NCBI RefSeq assembly: GCF_004358095.2
Contig: NZ_SMZJ02000004.1
Span: 287,031 to 351,030 of the forward strand
Reading direction: 5' to 3'
Length of the DNA stretch: 64,000 nt
Source of the DNA: Seonamhaeicola sediminis
Lineage (GTDB): Bacteria > Bacteroidota > Bacteroidia > Flavobacteriales > Flavobacteriaceae
The notes under the pieces are model-generated. The model saw only the letters and a program-made list of their open reading frames with translations, ran no database searches and was not told where the DNA came from. Made by a program: the position numbers and the translations under genes. Shown here piece by piece: positions 25,396-34,453 of this stretch (positions are counted from its first letter, which is position 1; the number at the start of each line of letters is the position of its first letter).

Positions 25396-26226
25396 ATGAG
25401 TACAACAATTGCAGATAAAAAAACAACAGGTCTCTTGGAAAACGGATTGTTCCCTTCAAATGAAGTGATGCTAGATTTAAGGCAGCTAAAGAAAGTTTAT
25501 CCAACACCAAAAGGCGATTATGTGGTTTTAGAAGATTTAAATCTTCAAATTAAAAAGGAAGAGTTTGTTACCATCATTGGGCATTCTGGTTGTGGAAAAA
25601 CTACCATGTTATCTATGATAGCTGGACTAAACCCAATTTCTGGGGGTAATATTTCGGTATTAGGAAGACATATTAAGGGGCCGGGTCCTGATAGAGGTGT
25701 TATTTTTCAAGCGCCTAGCTTAATGCCTTGGATGACATCACTTCAAAATGTAATGTTAGGTGTTAACCAAGTATTTCCTGATGCTACCAAAGCTCAACGA
25801 AATGACATTGCAAAGTATTATTTACAAAAGGTTGGTTTAGAAGATGCCTTTCATAAAAAAGCTTCAGATTTATCACAAGGTATGCAGCAGCGGGTTGGTA
25901 TTGCTAGGGCGTTTGCTATAAAGCCCAAAGTGTTGTTGTTAGATGAACCTTTTGGGATGCTAGATTCTTTAACTAGAGGAGAGCTTCAAGATACATTAAT
26001 TGATATCTGGAATAAAGAAAAAATTACAGCAGTTATGATTACCCATGATGTGGATGAAGCTATATTTTTAGCAGACAGAGTGGTGATGATGACCAGTGGT
26101 CCTAGAGCTAAAATTGGAGATGTTTTAGAAATTGACTTTGAGCGTCCAAGAACGCGTAAAGCGGTTCTTGAGCATGACGATTATTATAAATATAGAAAAC
26201 ACTTAATCGATTTCTTGGAACATTAA
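25396..26226 (+). CDS. nrtC: NrtC/D-type ABC transporter ATPase (second)
   Basis: A 276-residue ABC ATPase with Walker [11 protein letters not shown], Walker [12 protein letters not shown] and a signature [15 protein letters not shown] in which Gln replaces the second usual Gly. It is a paralogue of the preceding gene (nine bases apart), so the transporter is probably an asymmetric two-ATPase type like NrtC/NrtD. Both end in a similar FERPR-type tail. Confidence 0.87.
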   Translation: MSTTIADKKTTGLLENGLFPSNEVMLDLRQLKKVYPTPKGDYVVLEDLNLQIKKEEFVTIIGHSGCGKTTMLSMIAGLNPISGGNISVLGRHIKGPGPDRGVIFQAPSLMPWMTSLQNVMLGVNQVFPDATKAQRNDIAKYYLQKVGLEDAFHKKASDLSQGMQQRVGIARAFAIKPKVLLLDEPFGMLDSLTRGELQDTLIDIWNKEKITAVMITHDVDEAIFLADRVVMMTSGPRAKIGDVLEIDFERPRTRKAVLEHDDYYKYRKHLIDFLEH

Positions 26227-26254
26227 AATTAATATGAAAAAAGCAGTTACAAAC

Positions 26255-26268
26255 ATGAGTTTTGTCAT
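26255..26268. promoter_or_regulatory. Crp/Fnr-type site at the porin promoter
   Basis: ATGAGTTTTGTCAT, a near-perfect dyad (ATGA-N6-TCAT), lies with its centre 36.5 bases upstream of the last base of the -7 box TATATTTG (26291-26298). This is class II activator geometry. Confidence 0.55.
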
Positions 26269-26318
26269 AAAAGAGATATAAAGGTCTTTTTATATTTGCT
26301 TCGATGTTTCATACAATG

Positions 26319-26361
26319 AATAAATAACTAATTCAATTCAATAATAAATAACTAATTCAAT
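26319..26361. repeat. 19-base direct repeat in the porin leader
   Basis: aataaataactaattcaat occurs at 26319-26337 and again, perfectly, at 26343-26361. It lies in the untranslated leader just upstream of the porin start and may be a recent slippage duplication. Confidence 0.75.
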
Positions 26362-26384
26362 AAAGAAAATTAAAATTAGAAAAC

Positions 26385-27626
26385 ATGAGAAAACAATACG
26401 TATTAATAACAATTTTGGCCTTAGCGGTGCAATTTGCACAAGCACAGTTTACTTTGGATGGTGAATTTAGGCCACGTAGTGAGTATTTTGGAAACGGAGG
26501 AAACTTTACAGGAGGCACATTTCCAGCTCAAACGGCTACCGATGCAGATGAAGGATTCATTAGAACAACGGTAAGAGCAGCATTAAATGCCAAGTATAAA
26601 GCAGAAACTTATACTGTTTATACAAGTTTTCAAGAAGTATTTGCATTTGGTGACCGACCACAGACTGCAACAAATGGAAATGGTAACTTTAGAGTACAAG
26701 AAGCTTGGGCAGATTTAAAATTAGGTGAATTTTCTAGTCTAAAACTCGGCCGTCAACAATTATCTTATGATGATCAAAGAATTCTTGGTGGTTTAGGATG
26801 GGCACAACAAGCACGTACTCATGATGCCGCTGTTTATAAGTATAAAAAGGAAAAATTTAGCCTTGATTTGGGAGGGTCTTTAAATACTACTACTGATGAA
26901 GTTTACAATACATCAGCATTGTTCTCTTACAGAGATATGGTTTTTGCAAGAGCAAATAGTAAAGGGGAGAAACTGAATTTTACTTTCTTGGGTTTAGTGA
27001 ATACATTCCAAGATTCAAATGTAGACGGATCAAATAAATCCAGTTTAATAACTGCTGGTATTCATGCAGACTATAATTTAGGTGGTGTTAAGTTAACTAC
27101 AAACTTATTTGTACAAGAAGGACAGAGAATAGGTGGAGTAGATGTTAAGGGTGCTTATTTAGCAAGTTTAGCGGCAAACTTAAAATTGAGTGATAAAAGC
27201 TCACTTACGGGTACAGTAGAGCGTATTTCAGGTAGAAATTCTGAGTCGGCAGCATTCTTTCCATTATATGGTACAAACCACGCATTTAATGGATTAATTG
27301 ATAGATTCTATGTTGGTAACCACGCAAATGCGGGTGGATTAAACGATTTTCAATTATCTTATGCAACCAAAATTTCTGGGGTTGCAGTTACACTAGCAGG
27401 ACACTACTTTACAGAACAATCAGATCTTGACGGTTTGGGTAACGATTTAGGATCGGAAATAGATATTGTTTTAGCCAAAAAATTTAAGGAGTTTACTTTA
27501 GTAGGGGGGTATTCTCATTTCTTTGAGCCAAGTGAAGTAGCAGATTTGCCTGGTGTAAAAGATACGCAAAACTGGGCTTGGGCCATGTTAGTAATCAAAC
27601 CAAAGTTTTTAAATACAGCTAAATAA
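26385..27626 (+). CDS. alginate-export-like outer-membrane porin
   Basis: A 413-residue predicted beta-barrel with a signal peptide cut after AQAQ. The N-terminal barrel strands (DGEFRPRSEY, VQEAWADLKLGEFSSLKLGRQQLSYDDQRILGG) match the alginate export/AlgE-like porin domain. In this setting it most likely lets nitrate or another small anion through the outer membrane for the ABC transporter and NapA. It has its own promoter and ends before a strong terminator. Confidence 0.78.
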   Translation: MRKQYVLITILALAVQFAQAQFTLDGEFRPRSEYFGNGGNFTGGTFPAQTATDADEGFIRTTVRAALNAKYKAETYTVYTSFQEVFAFGDRPQTATNGNGNFRVQEAWADLKLGEFSSLKLGRQQLSYDDQRILGGLGWAQQARTHDAAVYKYKKEKFSLDLGGSLNTTTDEVYNTSALFSYRDMVFARANSKGEKLNFTFLGLVNTFQDSNVDGSNKSSLITAGIHADYNLGGVKLTTNLFVQEGQRIGGVDVKGAYLASLAANLKLSDKSSLTGTVERISGRNSESAAFFPLYGTNHAFNGLIDRFYVGNHANAGGLNDFQLSYATKISGVAVTLAGHYFTEQSDLDGLGNDLGSEIDIVLAKKFKEFTLVGGYSHFFEPSEVADLPGVKDTQNWAWAMLVIKPKFLNTAK

Positions 27627-27637
27627 TATTTAAATAT

Positions 27638-27705
27638 AACCTGAATTCATTCAGGTTTATCATGACTAGTTTTAAAAATCCCGCCTGCTTGCGGGATTTT
27701 TTTAT
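27638..27705 (+). terminator. terminator after the porin gene
   Basis: Two hairpins in series: aacctgaa/ttcaggtt (27638-27657, four-base loop), then the strong stem aaaaatcccgc (27674-27684) with gcgggattttt (27691-27701) and a T-run. Confidence 0.8.
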
Positions 27706-27730
27706 ACTTTTAGGATTTGCTAATTAATAC

Positions 27731-27769
27731 TAAAAAAAGAGTCTTCTATTTAATTTTAGAAGACTCTTT
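27731..27769 (-). terminator. terminator of the SusD-like gene
   Basis: Stem aaagagtcttct (27736-27747) pairs with agaagactcttt (27758-27769) with a ten-base loop. On the minus strand it is followed by a T-run (27738-27732). Confidence 0.75.
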
Positions 27770-27796
27770 GTAAAAATTATTTAAAAATATCAAAGC

Positions 27797-29674
27797 TTAC
27801 CACCCTGGGTTTTGAGGGAAACCTTCATAAAATTGTGTTTGATTCGCTTCAAAAGGTAACCAATAGTGTTTTGGATATTCACACACACGCTCTACAATAA
27901 GGAACTCTTCAAAGAAAGTCCAATCTTTATCAAAATATAACCCTGTTTTCATTTTGTATTTATCTTCATGGGCAACTCCCCAACGGCGTATATCCATCCA
28001 TCGGTGTGCTTCCCAAGATAATTCTACAGCTCTTTCGCGTCTCAATTCGTCCATGAACTTAGTATTGTCTGCAACAATGGCAGGATGTACATGAGGAACT
28101 CCCGCTCTATCTCTTAGTGTATTGATAGCTTGTTCTGCAGTTAATCCAAAACCGTTAGATGCTGTAGTAGCTCCTTTAGCAACATGAAGGGACTCTGCAT
28201 ACATGAGGTACACATCTGTTAATCTCATATGAATGCGCATTCCTGTAAATCTTCTAATAATATTGTTTCCTTGCTGTACATGGTATTGACCATTAATCTC
28301 TGGATAAAACTTCTTAAACATGTAACCTGTTTGTGAAACATTATTCGCGCCACGGTGAGAACCAGAATTACCACTTCCATCATCCCATAACTGGGCAAAT
28401 TTATTTGCTGCCGGCACACCTCCTCTGGTTGAAATCTGGTCTCTATCTGTAAAAATCCATGCTTTAAAACGAGGGTCACGATTGTCAAATGGTTTAGTAG
28501 GGTCATAAGTTGGGGTGCCATAAGCACCACTCATATCATCTTCAATAGACAATCCGTTGGCCATTCCAAAATTATTGTATATAAAATTATGGGTCGCACT
28601 TTCATTTCCTGATGACGATTGACCAATAGGTCTTGGAATACCAGCTGCCATAAAAGCAATTGTTTGACCAACAGATGAACCTCCTGAACCTGCAAAAATT
28701 AATTCTTTAGCTTCTGGAGCTAAACCAGGCCACCTGTTTGCTGGTGTTTCCCATAATACCTTCTTGTAGTCTTCCATGTTTTTTGCTAAGGAATACTCAC
28801 CAGCTTGTTCTAGCTTAAGCACTTCTGCAAAAGCCTCGGCAGCCATAGCTGCTAGTTCGGTATCATAGGTATAGGTATCAATCCCTGGTTGGTTATTGAA
28901 ATGCATTAACGGACTAGCCGCCCAAAGTAAGTTTTTACCTTGAAATGCGTAAGCAGCCCCCTTGGTTACTCTACCTGCATTGTCGCCTAGCGTATTTTGC
29001 CCGTAGGGTTCATCATCCCAATCTACAGGTAATAGTTCAATAGCTTTTTTGTAATCTTCATTAACAGACAACGCTACTTCTTTGTAAGTTTCTGGACGCG
29101 GTGTAGTAATGGCTCCTTCATATACCTCAGTGATATGTGGAAAACGCCCCCAGAACTTCATGATTTCGTTATGGAAGAATGCTCTAAAAAAGTAAGCTTG
29201 CCCCAATATAACACTCTTTTCTGTCGGGGTTAATCCTACCATTAAATCTTGGTTGGCAATTACCAAATTAGCCTTACGGATACCCAACATACTACCACGC
29301 CAAACTCTTGGTCTTTTCCTAGCTTCAGCATTATTAGTATCTCCAGGTAAATTTTGATGTGTATTCTTACCAAGGTAAGCGTATTGTTGGTTCACCCAAT
29401 TGTTCAATTCTCCTCGATCCACGGCACCACTAAACTGGCTCCCCCTGTATGAGTCGTCCCCAAAAGTGTAATCCTGAAAGGAATGACCCGAAGTACCATA
29501 TTCAACTACTAAGTTGTACATCTCTTCTACAAATCCTTGAGAAGACTGAAAAGTTGCAAATACATCTGTAATGTCAATTTCAGCTTCTGGTGCTATATCC
29601 AGGTATTCCTCACATGAAACCGTTAATAGCAATAAACTTAAGACTAGAAATAGTCTTAATTTAAAGTTTTTCAT
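27797..29674 (-). CDS. RagB/SusD-family outer-membrane nutrient-binding lipoprotein
   Basis: A 625-residue lipoprotein (signal ending at C21 in LTVSCEEYLD). AEIDITDVFATFQSSQGFVEEMYN at the start, the TPR-like helices (ILGQAYFFRAFFHNEIMKFWG) and the C-terminal RDRAGVPHVHP...ELRRERAVELSWEAHRWMDIRRWG block are classic SusD. SusD normally caps a TonB-dependent SusC channel encoded just upstream. Here the upstream neighbour is an unrelated divergent gene, so this copy has no adjacent partner. The substrate is unknown. Confidence 0.92.
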   Translation of the reverse strand: MKNFKLRLFLVLSLLLLTVSCEEYLDIAPEAEIDITDVFATFQSSQGFVEEMYNLVVEYGTSGHSFQDYTFGDDSYRGSQFSGAVDRGELNNWVNQQYAYLGKNTHQNLPGDTNNAEARKRPRVWRGSMLGIRKANLVIANQDLMVGLTPTEKSVILGQAYFFRAFFHNEIMKFWGRFPHITEVYEGAITTPRPETYKEVALSVNEDYKKAIELLPVDWDDEPYGQNTLGDNAGRVTKGAAYAFQGKNLLWAASPLMHFNNQPGIDTYTYDTELAAMAAEAFAEVLKLEQAGEYSLAKNMEDYKKVLWETPANRWPGLAPEAKELIFAGSGGSSVGQTIAFMAAGIPRPIGQSSSGNESATHNFIYNNFGMANGLSIEDDMSGAYGTPTYDPTKPFDNRDPRFKAWIFTDRDQISTRGGVPAANKFAQLWDDGSGNSGSHRGANNVSQTGYMFKKFYPEINGQYHVQQGNNIIRRFTGMRIHMRLTDVYLMYAESLHVAKGATTASNGFGLTAEQAINTLRDRAGVPHVHPAIVADNTKFMDELRRERAVELSWEAHRWMDIRRWGVAHEDKYKMKTGLYFDKDWTFFEEFLIVERVCEYPKHYWLPFEANQTQFYEGFPQNPGW

Positions 29675-30017
29675 ATTAATTATTATTTATAAAGATCTTT
29701 TAGTTTAGTTAAAATTAGTCTTTTTTATAATAGATTTCACATTGTTTATAACTTTTTATAAAAAATTATAAACCATTGATAAATAAGTATTTATATGTTA
29801 TTTACGAGGTATTTATTGGTTAATATCCTAATTGATTTAATTTTAATTATGTATATTGATTGTTTTTTTTAATTTTTTTTATTTAATTAAAGATAACTTG
29901 GTGAAAAGTTGATTAAATAAGAAACAGGTTTTACTCAACCAAAGTTTATATTCCCTAAAACTTAATTCCTTAAAATGTTTTTTACATTTAGTTTCGAGAT
30001 ATTAAAAAACTATAATT
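29675..30017. other. AT-rich intergenic region without gene
   Basis: This 343-base divergent spacer has long A/T runs and no open frame worth calling on either strand. It must hold the promoters of the SusD-like gene (minus) and of the gene at 30018 (plus), but I find no convincing TAnnTTTG box. No remnant of a susC gene is visible. Confidence 0.6.
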
Positions 30018-30701
30018 ATGAAAACACAATTTAGTATCTCAATCAACAATCCATGCAAAGCTCAGTTCAATACTTTTAACAAGACTTCAAACGGAGGGTT
30101 TTGTAATACTTGCAAAACAGAAGTTATAGACTTTAGAAATATGACTTCTACGGAACTTATCAGGTTCTTGAAACAAAACTATTCTGTCACTTGTGGAATT
30201 TTTAAATCATCTCAAATGAAAACACCATCTAACCTTTTAATTTATAAATCTAAAAGAGGTCTTAGCTACTTTAGGGCTTTATTAATAGCAGCATTTTCAT
30301 TAGTTGCTATACAGAATGTACATGCCCAACAGAAAGGCACTTCAAATCAAGTTAGTCAATCAATTCAAACGGTTCAACAAGCAGATTTATTAACGGGAGT
30401 CGTTCTAGATCATGAAAACTTGCCACTACCAGGTTTAAGCATTGTTCTCAAAGGGACTAAAATTGGAACCGCTACAGATTTTGATGGTAAGTACACCTTT
30501 CCAGAAAAATTAAAAGAAGGAGATGTTTTAGTGTTTAGTTTTCTTGGGTACTCACCTAAAAAAGTAACCATAGCAAACAACCAAAAGATACTCAATGTAA
30601 CCATGCAAGCTGAACTTGTAGAGCTCATGGGAGCTATTGACACCAATAGGCCCTACAAGTCTAGAAAATCAATTTGGCAAAAGGTAAAGAGTGTTTTTTA
30701 A
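30018..30701 (+). CDS. carboxypeptidase-regulatory-like domain protein with N-terminal Cys motif
   Basis: A 227-residue protein. Residues 1-70 carry C13, C29, C32 and C59 (NPCKAQF, GFCNTCKTEVIDF), a small cysteine-bearing domain seen at the start of several flavobacterial proteins. A hydrophobic helix follows at about 88-102 (ALLIAAFSLVAIQNVHA). Residues 125-200 form a carboxypeptidase-regulatory-like beta-sandwich (LTGVVLDHENLPLPGLSIVLKG, TATDFDGKYTF). Topology suggests a cytoplasmic N-terminus and an exported sandwich. Function unknown. The next gene begins on the base after its stop. Confidence 0.75.
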   Translation: MKTQFSISINNPCKAQFNTFNKTSNGGFCNTCKTEVIDFRNMTSTELIRFLKQNYSVTCGIFKSSQMKTPSNLLIYKSKRGLSYFRALLIAAFSLVAIQNVHAQQKGTSNQVSQSIQTVQQADLLTGVVLDHENLPLPGLSIVLKGTKIGTATDFDGKYTFPEKLKEGDVLVFSFLGYSPKKVTIANNQKILNVTMQAELVELMGAIDTNRPYKSRKSIWQKVKSVF

Positions 30702-31718
30702 ATGAGGAAACTGATTGTATTATCATTTTTATTTGGTCTAAAGCTTTTTTCTCAAGCAACAGATTTTAAGCATATTAGTTTTGAAAAAGCAGATAATGTT
30801 GCGAAGCAATTTAATGGGGCTTCTTTACAGAATCTGCCAATATTAGTACATCAGCTTACTTCAAATTTAGATACGGATGTTGAAAAATTTAGGGCTATTT
30901 ATACTTGGATATGTCTGAATATTAAAAATGACCACGGCAACCACGTTTTAAATTTACGTAAGCGAAAGAAATTTCAGAATGATACTGTGGCACTTCAAAA
31001 TTGGAATAACCAGTTTAGAGAAAAAGTACTCAGGAATTTAAAAAAGCATAAAAAAACAATTTGCACAGGTTATACCTATTTGCTTCAAGAATTATCTTTG
31101 TTAGCAGGCTTAAATTGTAAAATGGTTCATGGCTATGGTAGAACAGTTTTGTCTAATATAGATGAGTTAAGTATCCCTAATCACTCATGGAATGTTATAG
31201 AATTAAATAATAAATGGTATTTAACGGACCCTACTTGGTCTAGCGGGTTTTTTCATATAGATGAGGGTTATTTTGTGGCTAACTTTAATGATGGGTACTT
31301 TTTAACAGATCCAGAGTTATTTGTAAAAAGTCATTATCCTTTAGAAAGTTTATGGAAATTAACCAGAAATTCATTTACCATAGAAGATTTTTTAAACGGG
31401 CCCTTAGTGTATGGTAATGCGTTTAAATATGGGGTTAAACCTATTGGTCTATCAAAAATGAAACTAGAAGTACTCCAAAATGACAGACTAAGTTTTAGGT
31501 TTGAAGTTCCTGAAGATTTTGATATTAATGCTCTGGAATTATTGGTTGGCAGTAATTCTAATAACTCTCCTATTGAAGTATTTCAATTAAATAGCGGAAA
31601 TCGTATAGTTGAGTTTGAAAACACTTTTAAAAGGCGTGGCTTTTATGATGTTCATTTAAAACTAGGAGAGGATTTATTAGTGACCTACACAGTTAAAGTA
31701 TTAAAAAATAAAAGCTAA
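30702..31718 (+). CDS. secreted transglutaminase-like protein
   Basis: A 338-residue protein with a signal peptide and a transglutaminase-like cysteine peptidase fold. The likely catalytic triad is Cys in TICTGYTYLL, His in NHSWNVIEL and Asp in YLTDPTWSSG. The Trp-rich AIYTWICLNIKND region matches this superfamily in Bacteroidota. It is tightly coupled to the preceding gene. Substrate unknown; cell-wall or surface-protein processing is possible. Confidence 0.82.
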   Translation: MRKLIVLSFLFGLKLFSQATDFKHISFEKADNVAKQFNGASLQNLPILVHQLTSNLDTDVEKFRAIYTWICLNIKNDHGNHVLNLRKRKKFQNDTVALQNWNNQFREKVLRNLKKHKKTICTGYTYLLQELSLLAGLNCKMVHGYGRTVLSNIDELSIPNHSWNVIELNNKWYLTDPTWSSGFFHIDEGYFVANFNDGYFLTDPELFVKSHYPLESLWKLTRNSFTIEDFLNGPLVYGNAFKYGVKPIGLSKMKLEVLQNDRLSFRFEVPEDFDINALELLVGSNSNNSPIEVFQLNSGNRIVEFENTFKRRGFYDVHLKLGEDLLVTYTVKVLKNKS

Positions 31719-31776
31719 ATTAAAATATAGCATTAGTTAAATTACTTTTCTTACATTTAAGCTGAAAACAAGTTTT

Positions 31777-33315
31777 ATGCTAAAGAAAGTATTTGGTAGC
31801 GCCGTTTTCGGAGTAGAGGCTACCACCATTACAGTTGAAGTTAATACAGATAAGGGTGTTGGTTATCATTTAGTGGGGTTGCCAGACAATGCCATTAAAG
31901 AAAGTAATTTTCGTATTGCTGCAGCTTTACAAAACAACGGTTACAGAATTCCCGGGAAGAAAATTATTATTAATATGTCTCCTGCCGATTTACGAAAGGA
32001 AGGAAGTGCTTACGATTTAACTTTAGCCATTGGAATTTTGGCATCTTCTAATCAAATTAAAGCAGAAGATTTAGATAAGTATTTAATTATGGGAGAACTA
32101 TCGCTAGATGGTTCCTTGCAACCCATAAAAGGAGCCTTACCTATTGCTATTAAAGCTAGAGAAGAAGGCTTTAAAGGTTTTATCCTTCCAAGTCAGAATG
32201 CTAAAGAAGCAGCCATTGTTAATGATTTAGAGGTGTTTGGTGTTGATAATATTAAACAAGTTATTAATTATTTTGACAAAGGAGAAGCCTTAGAAAAGAC
32301 TATTGTTGATACCCGAGAAGAATTTTATAAAAATTTAGAATTTCCAGATTTTGATTTTGCCGATGTTAAGGGGCAAGAAGGTATTAAACGGTGTATGGAA
32401 ATAGCAGCAGCTGGCGGTCATAATATTATTTTAATTGGTCCACCTGGAGCCGGAAAAACCATGTTGGCTAAAAGACTGCCAAGTATTTTACCTCCTATGG
32501 CACTAAAAGAGGCTTTGGAAACTACCAAAATACATTCTGTTGTAGGGCGAGTAAAAGATAATACTGGGTTAATGGCTCAAAGACCTTTTAGAAGTCCGCA
32601 CCACACCATTTCAGACGTGGCGCTTGTAGGTGGCGGAGCTTATCCACAACCTGGAGAAATTTCATTATCGCATAATGGGGTTTTGTTTTTAGACGAATTG
32701 CCTGAGTTTAAACGTTCTGTTCTAGAAGTGATGCGTCAACCTCTGGAAGATAGGGAAGTAACCATATCCAGAGCAAAATTTACGGTTACTTATCCGTCGT
32801 CTTTTATGCTGGTGGCTAGTATGAATCCAAGTCCAGGAGGCTATTTTAACGACCCTGATGCGCCTGTAACCTCAAGTCCTGCTGAAATGCAACGCTATTT
32901 AAGCAAAATTTCAGGACCACTTTTAGATAGAATCGATATTCACATTGAAGTTACGCCAGTACCATTTGAAAAACTCTCTGACGATAGAAAAGGAGAATCT
33001 TCAGTAGACATAAGAAAGCGTGTGACTGCAGCACGAGATATACAAAGTAAACGCTTTCGAGATAACGACACTGTGCATTATAATGCTCAAATGAATACCA
33101 AACAAATTAGAAAGTATTGTATTTTAGATGAAAATTCTAAGCAATTGTTAAAAACCGCCATGGAGCGATTGAATTTATCAGCTAGAGCTTATGATCGTAT
33201 TTTGAAAGTGGCCAGAACTATTGCCGATTTAGAAGCTTCTGAAAATGTAAATGGCGCTCATATTAGTGAAGCCATTCAATATAGAAGTTTAGATAGAGAG
33301 GGTTGGTTGGGGTAA
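31777..33315 (+). CDS. comM: YifB/ComM-family Mg-chelatase-like AAA+ ATPase
   Basis: A 512-residue protein with an N-terminal ChlI/Lon-protease-like domain (residues 20-140) and a central AAA+ module: Walker [10 protein letters not shown], Walker [10 protein letters not shown], and [12 protein letters not shown]. The family includes ComM, a helicase that promotes branch migration during natural transformation. Length is normal for the family. It appears to be a single gene. Confidence 0.93.
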   Translation: MLKKVFGSAVFGVEATTITVEVNTDKGVGYHLVGLPDNAIKESNFRIAAALQNNGYRIPGKKIIINMSPADLRKEGSAYDLTLAIGILASSNQIKAEDLDKYLIMGELSLDGSLQPIKGALPIAIKAREEGFKGFILPSQNAKEAAIVNDLEVFGVDNIKQVINYFDKGEALEKTIVDTREEFYKNLEFPDFDFADVKGQEGIKRCMEIAAAGGHNIILIGPPGAGKTMLAKRLPSILPPMALKEALETTKIHSVVGRVKDNTGLMAQRPFRSPHHTISDVALVGGGAYPQPGEISLSHNGVLFLDELPEFKRSVLEVMRQPLEDREVTISRAKFTVTYPSSFMLVASMNPSPGGYFNDPDAPVTSSPAEMQRYLSKISGPLLDRIDIHIEVTPVPFEKLSDDRKGESSVDIRKRVTAARDIQSKRFRDNDTVHYNAQMNTKQIRKYCILDENSKQLLKTAMERLNLSARAYDRILKVARTIADLEASENVNGAHISEAIQYRSLDREGWLG

Positions 33316-33331
33316 ATTAAAAAAGTAAATT

Positions 33332-34453
33332 ATGAAAAAACCGTTAGTATTTTTCCTTTTGTTATTTTTCATTTTCTCATGTACTAACACAAAAAAAGAG
33401 GAGAAGGAAACTTTAGATTCTCTAGGTAAAACAACCATTGATGAAATTCCAAGACTAGACTTAGCTCAGGCTAATACATTAACAGAGTTACCTCTACATT
33501 GTTTGAATGTTGAATATCCCAATAGGTTGTCTCAAACTTTAGGTGGCGATGAAGATTTAAAATCGCCCACAGAATTGCATCCTGCATTTTATGGGTGTTT
33601 TGATTGGCATTCATCTGTACACGCACATTGGAGTCTAGTAAGTTTATTAAAGCAGTTCCCCAACCTAGATAAAGCAGAAGACATTAAAAAGTGTTTATTG
33701 AACAATATTTCTAAAGAAAACATTGAAGCTGAAGTAGCTTATTTTTATGGAGAACATAATAAATCTTATGAACGTACTTATGGTTGGGCTTGGTTATTAA
33801 AATTGGCCGAGGAATTGCATACTTGGGATAACGATATTGCAAAAATTTTAGAAACTAACCTTCAGCCATTAACAGATTTAATTTGCGACAAGTATATTGA
33901 GTATTTGCCAAAACTTAATTATTCCCTGAGGGTAGGAACCCACACTAATACAGCTTTTGGTTTGTCTTTTGCATATGACTATGCAGAAACGGTTGGTCAT
34001 GAAACTCTAAAAAGCGCTATTAAAGACAGAGCTTTATTTTTCTTTAAAAATGATAAAAACTGTCCCATGTCTTGGGAGCCTAGTGGTAGTGATTTTTTAT
34101 CACCATGCTTAGAGGAAGCTGCCTTAATGAAGCGTTTATTACCCATTGAAGACTTCAAGATTTGGTTAGATACTTTTCTACCTCAATTAGGAAATAAAAA
34201 CTACACTTTAGAACCAGGTTTGGTTTCAGATAGAACCGATGGACAATTAGTGCATTTAGATGGTGTGAATTTTTCAAGAGCATGGAATTTAAATACTATT
34301 GCTGACAGTTTCCAAGAGTATAGTCACTTAAAAAACATTGCAAATCAACATATTAATTATTCGTTACCAAATATTTTTAATGATGACTATATGGGTAGTC
34401 ATTGGTTAGGTAGTTTTGCTATTTACGCATTGAATACGGTTTCTAATGATTAA
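33332..34453 (+). CDS. DUF2891-family lipoprotein
   Basis: A 373-residue predicted lipoprotein (FIFSCTNTKKEE) with the DUF2891 hallmark HPAFYGCFDWHSSVHAHWSL and a mainly alpha-helical body similar to alpha/alpha-barrel glycosidase-like folds. No function has been established that I know of. Its stop overlaps the start of the Nramp gene by eight bases, so it belongs to the Nramp-pxpABC operon. Confidence 0.8.
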   Translation: MKKPLVFFLLLFFIFSCTNTKKEEKETLDSLGKTTIDEIPRLDLAQANTLTELPLHCLNVEYPNRLSQTLGGDEDLKSPTELHPAFYGCFDWHSSVHAHWSLVSLLKQFPNLDKAEDIKKCLLNNISKENIEAEVAYFYGEHNKSYERTYGWAWLLKLAEELHTWDNDIAKILETNLQPLTDLICDKYIEYLPKLNYSLRVGTHTNTAFGLSFAYDYAETVGHETLKSAIKDRALFFFKNDKNCPMSWEPSGSDFLSPCLEEAALMKRLLPIEDFKIWLDTFLPQLGNKNYTLEPGLVSDRTDGQLVHLDGVNFSRAWNLNTIADSFQEYSHLKNIANQHINYSLPNIFNDDYMGSHWLGSFAIYALNTVSND

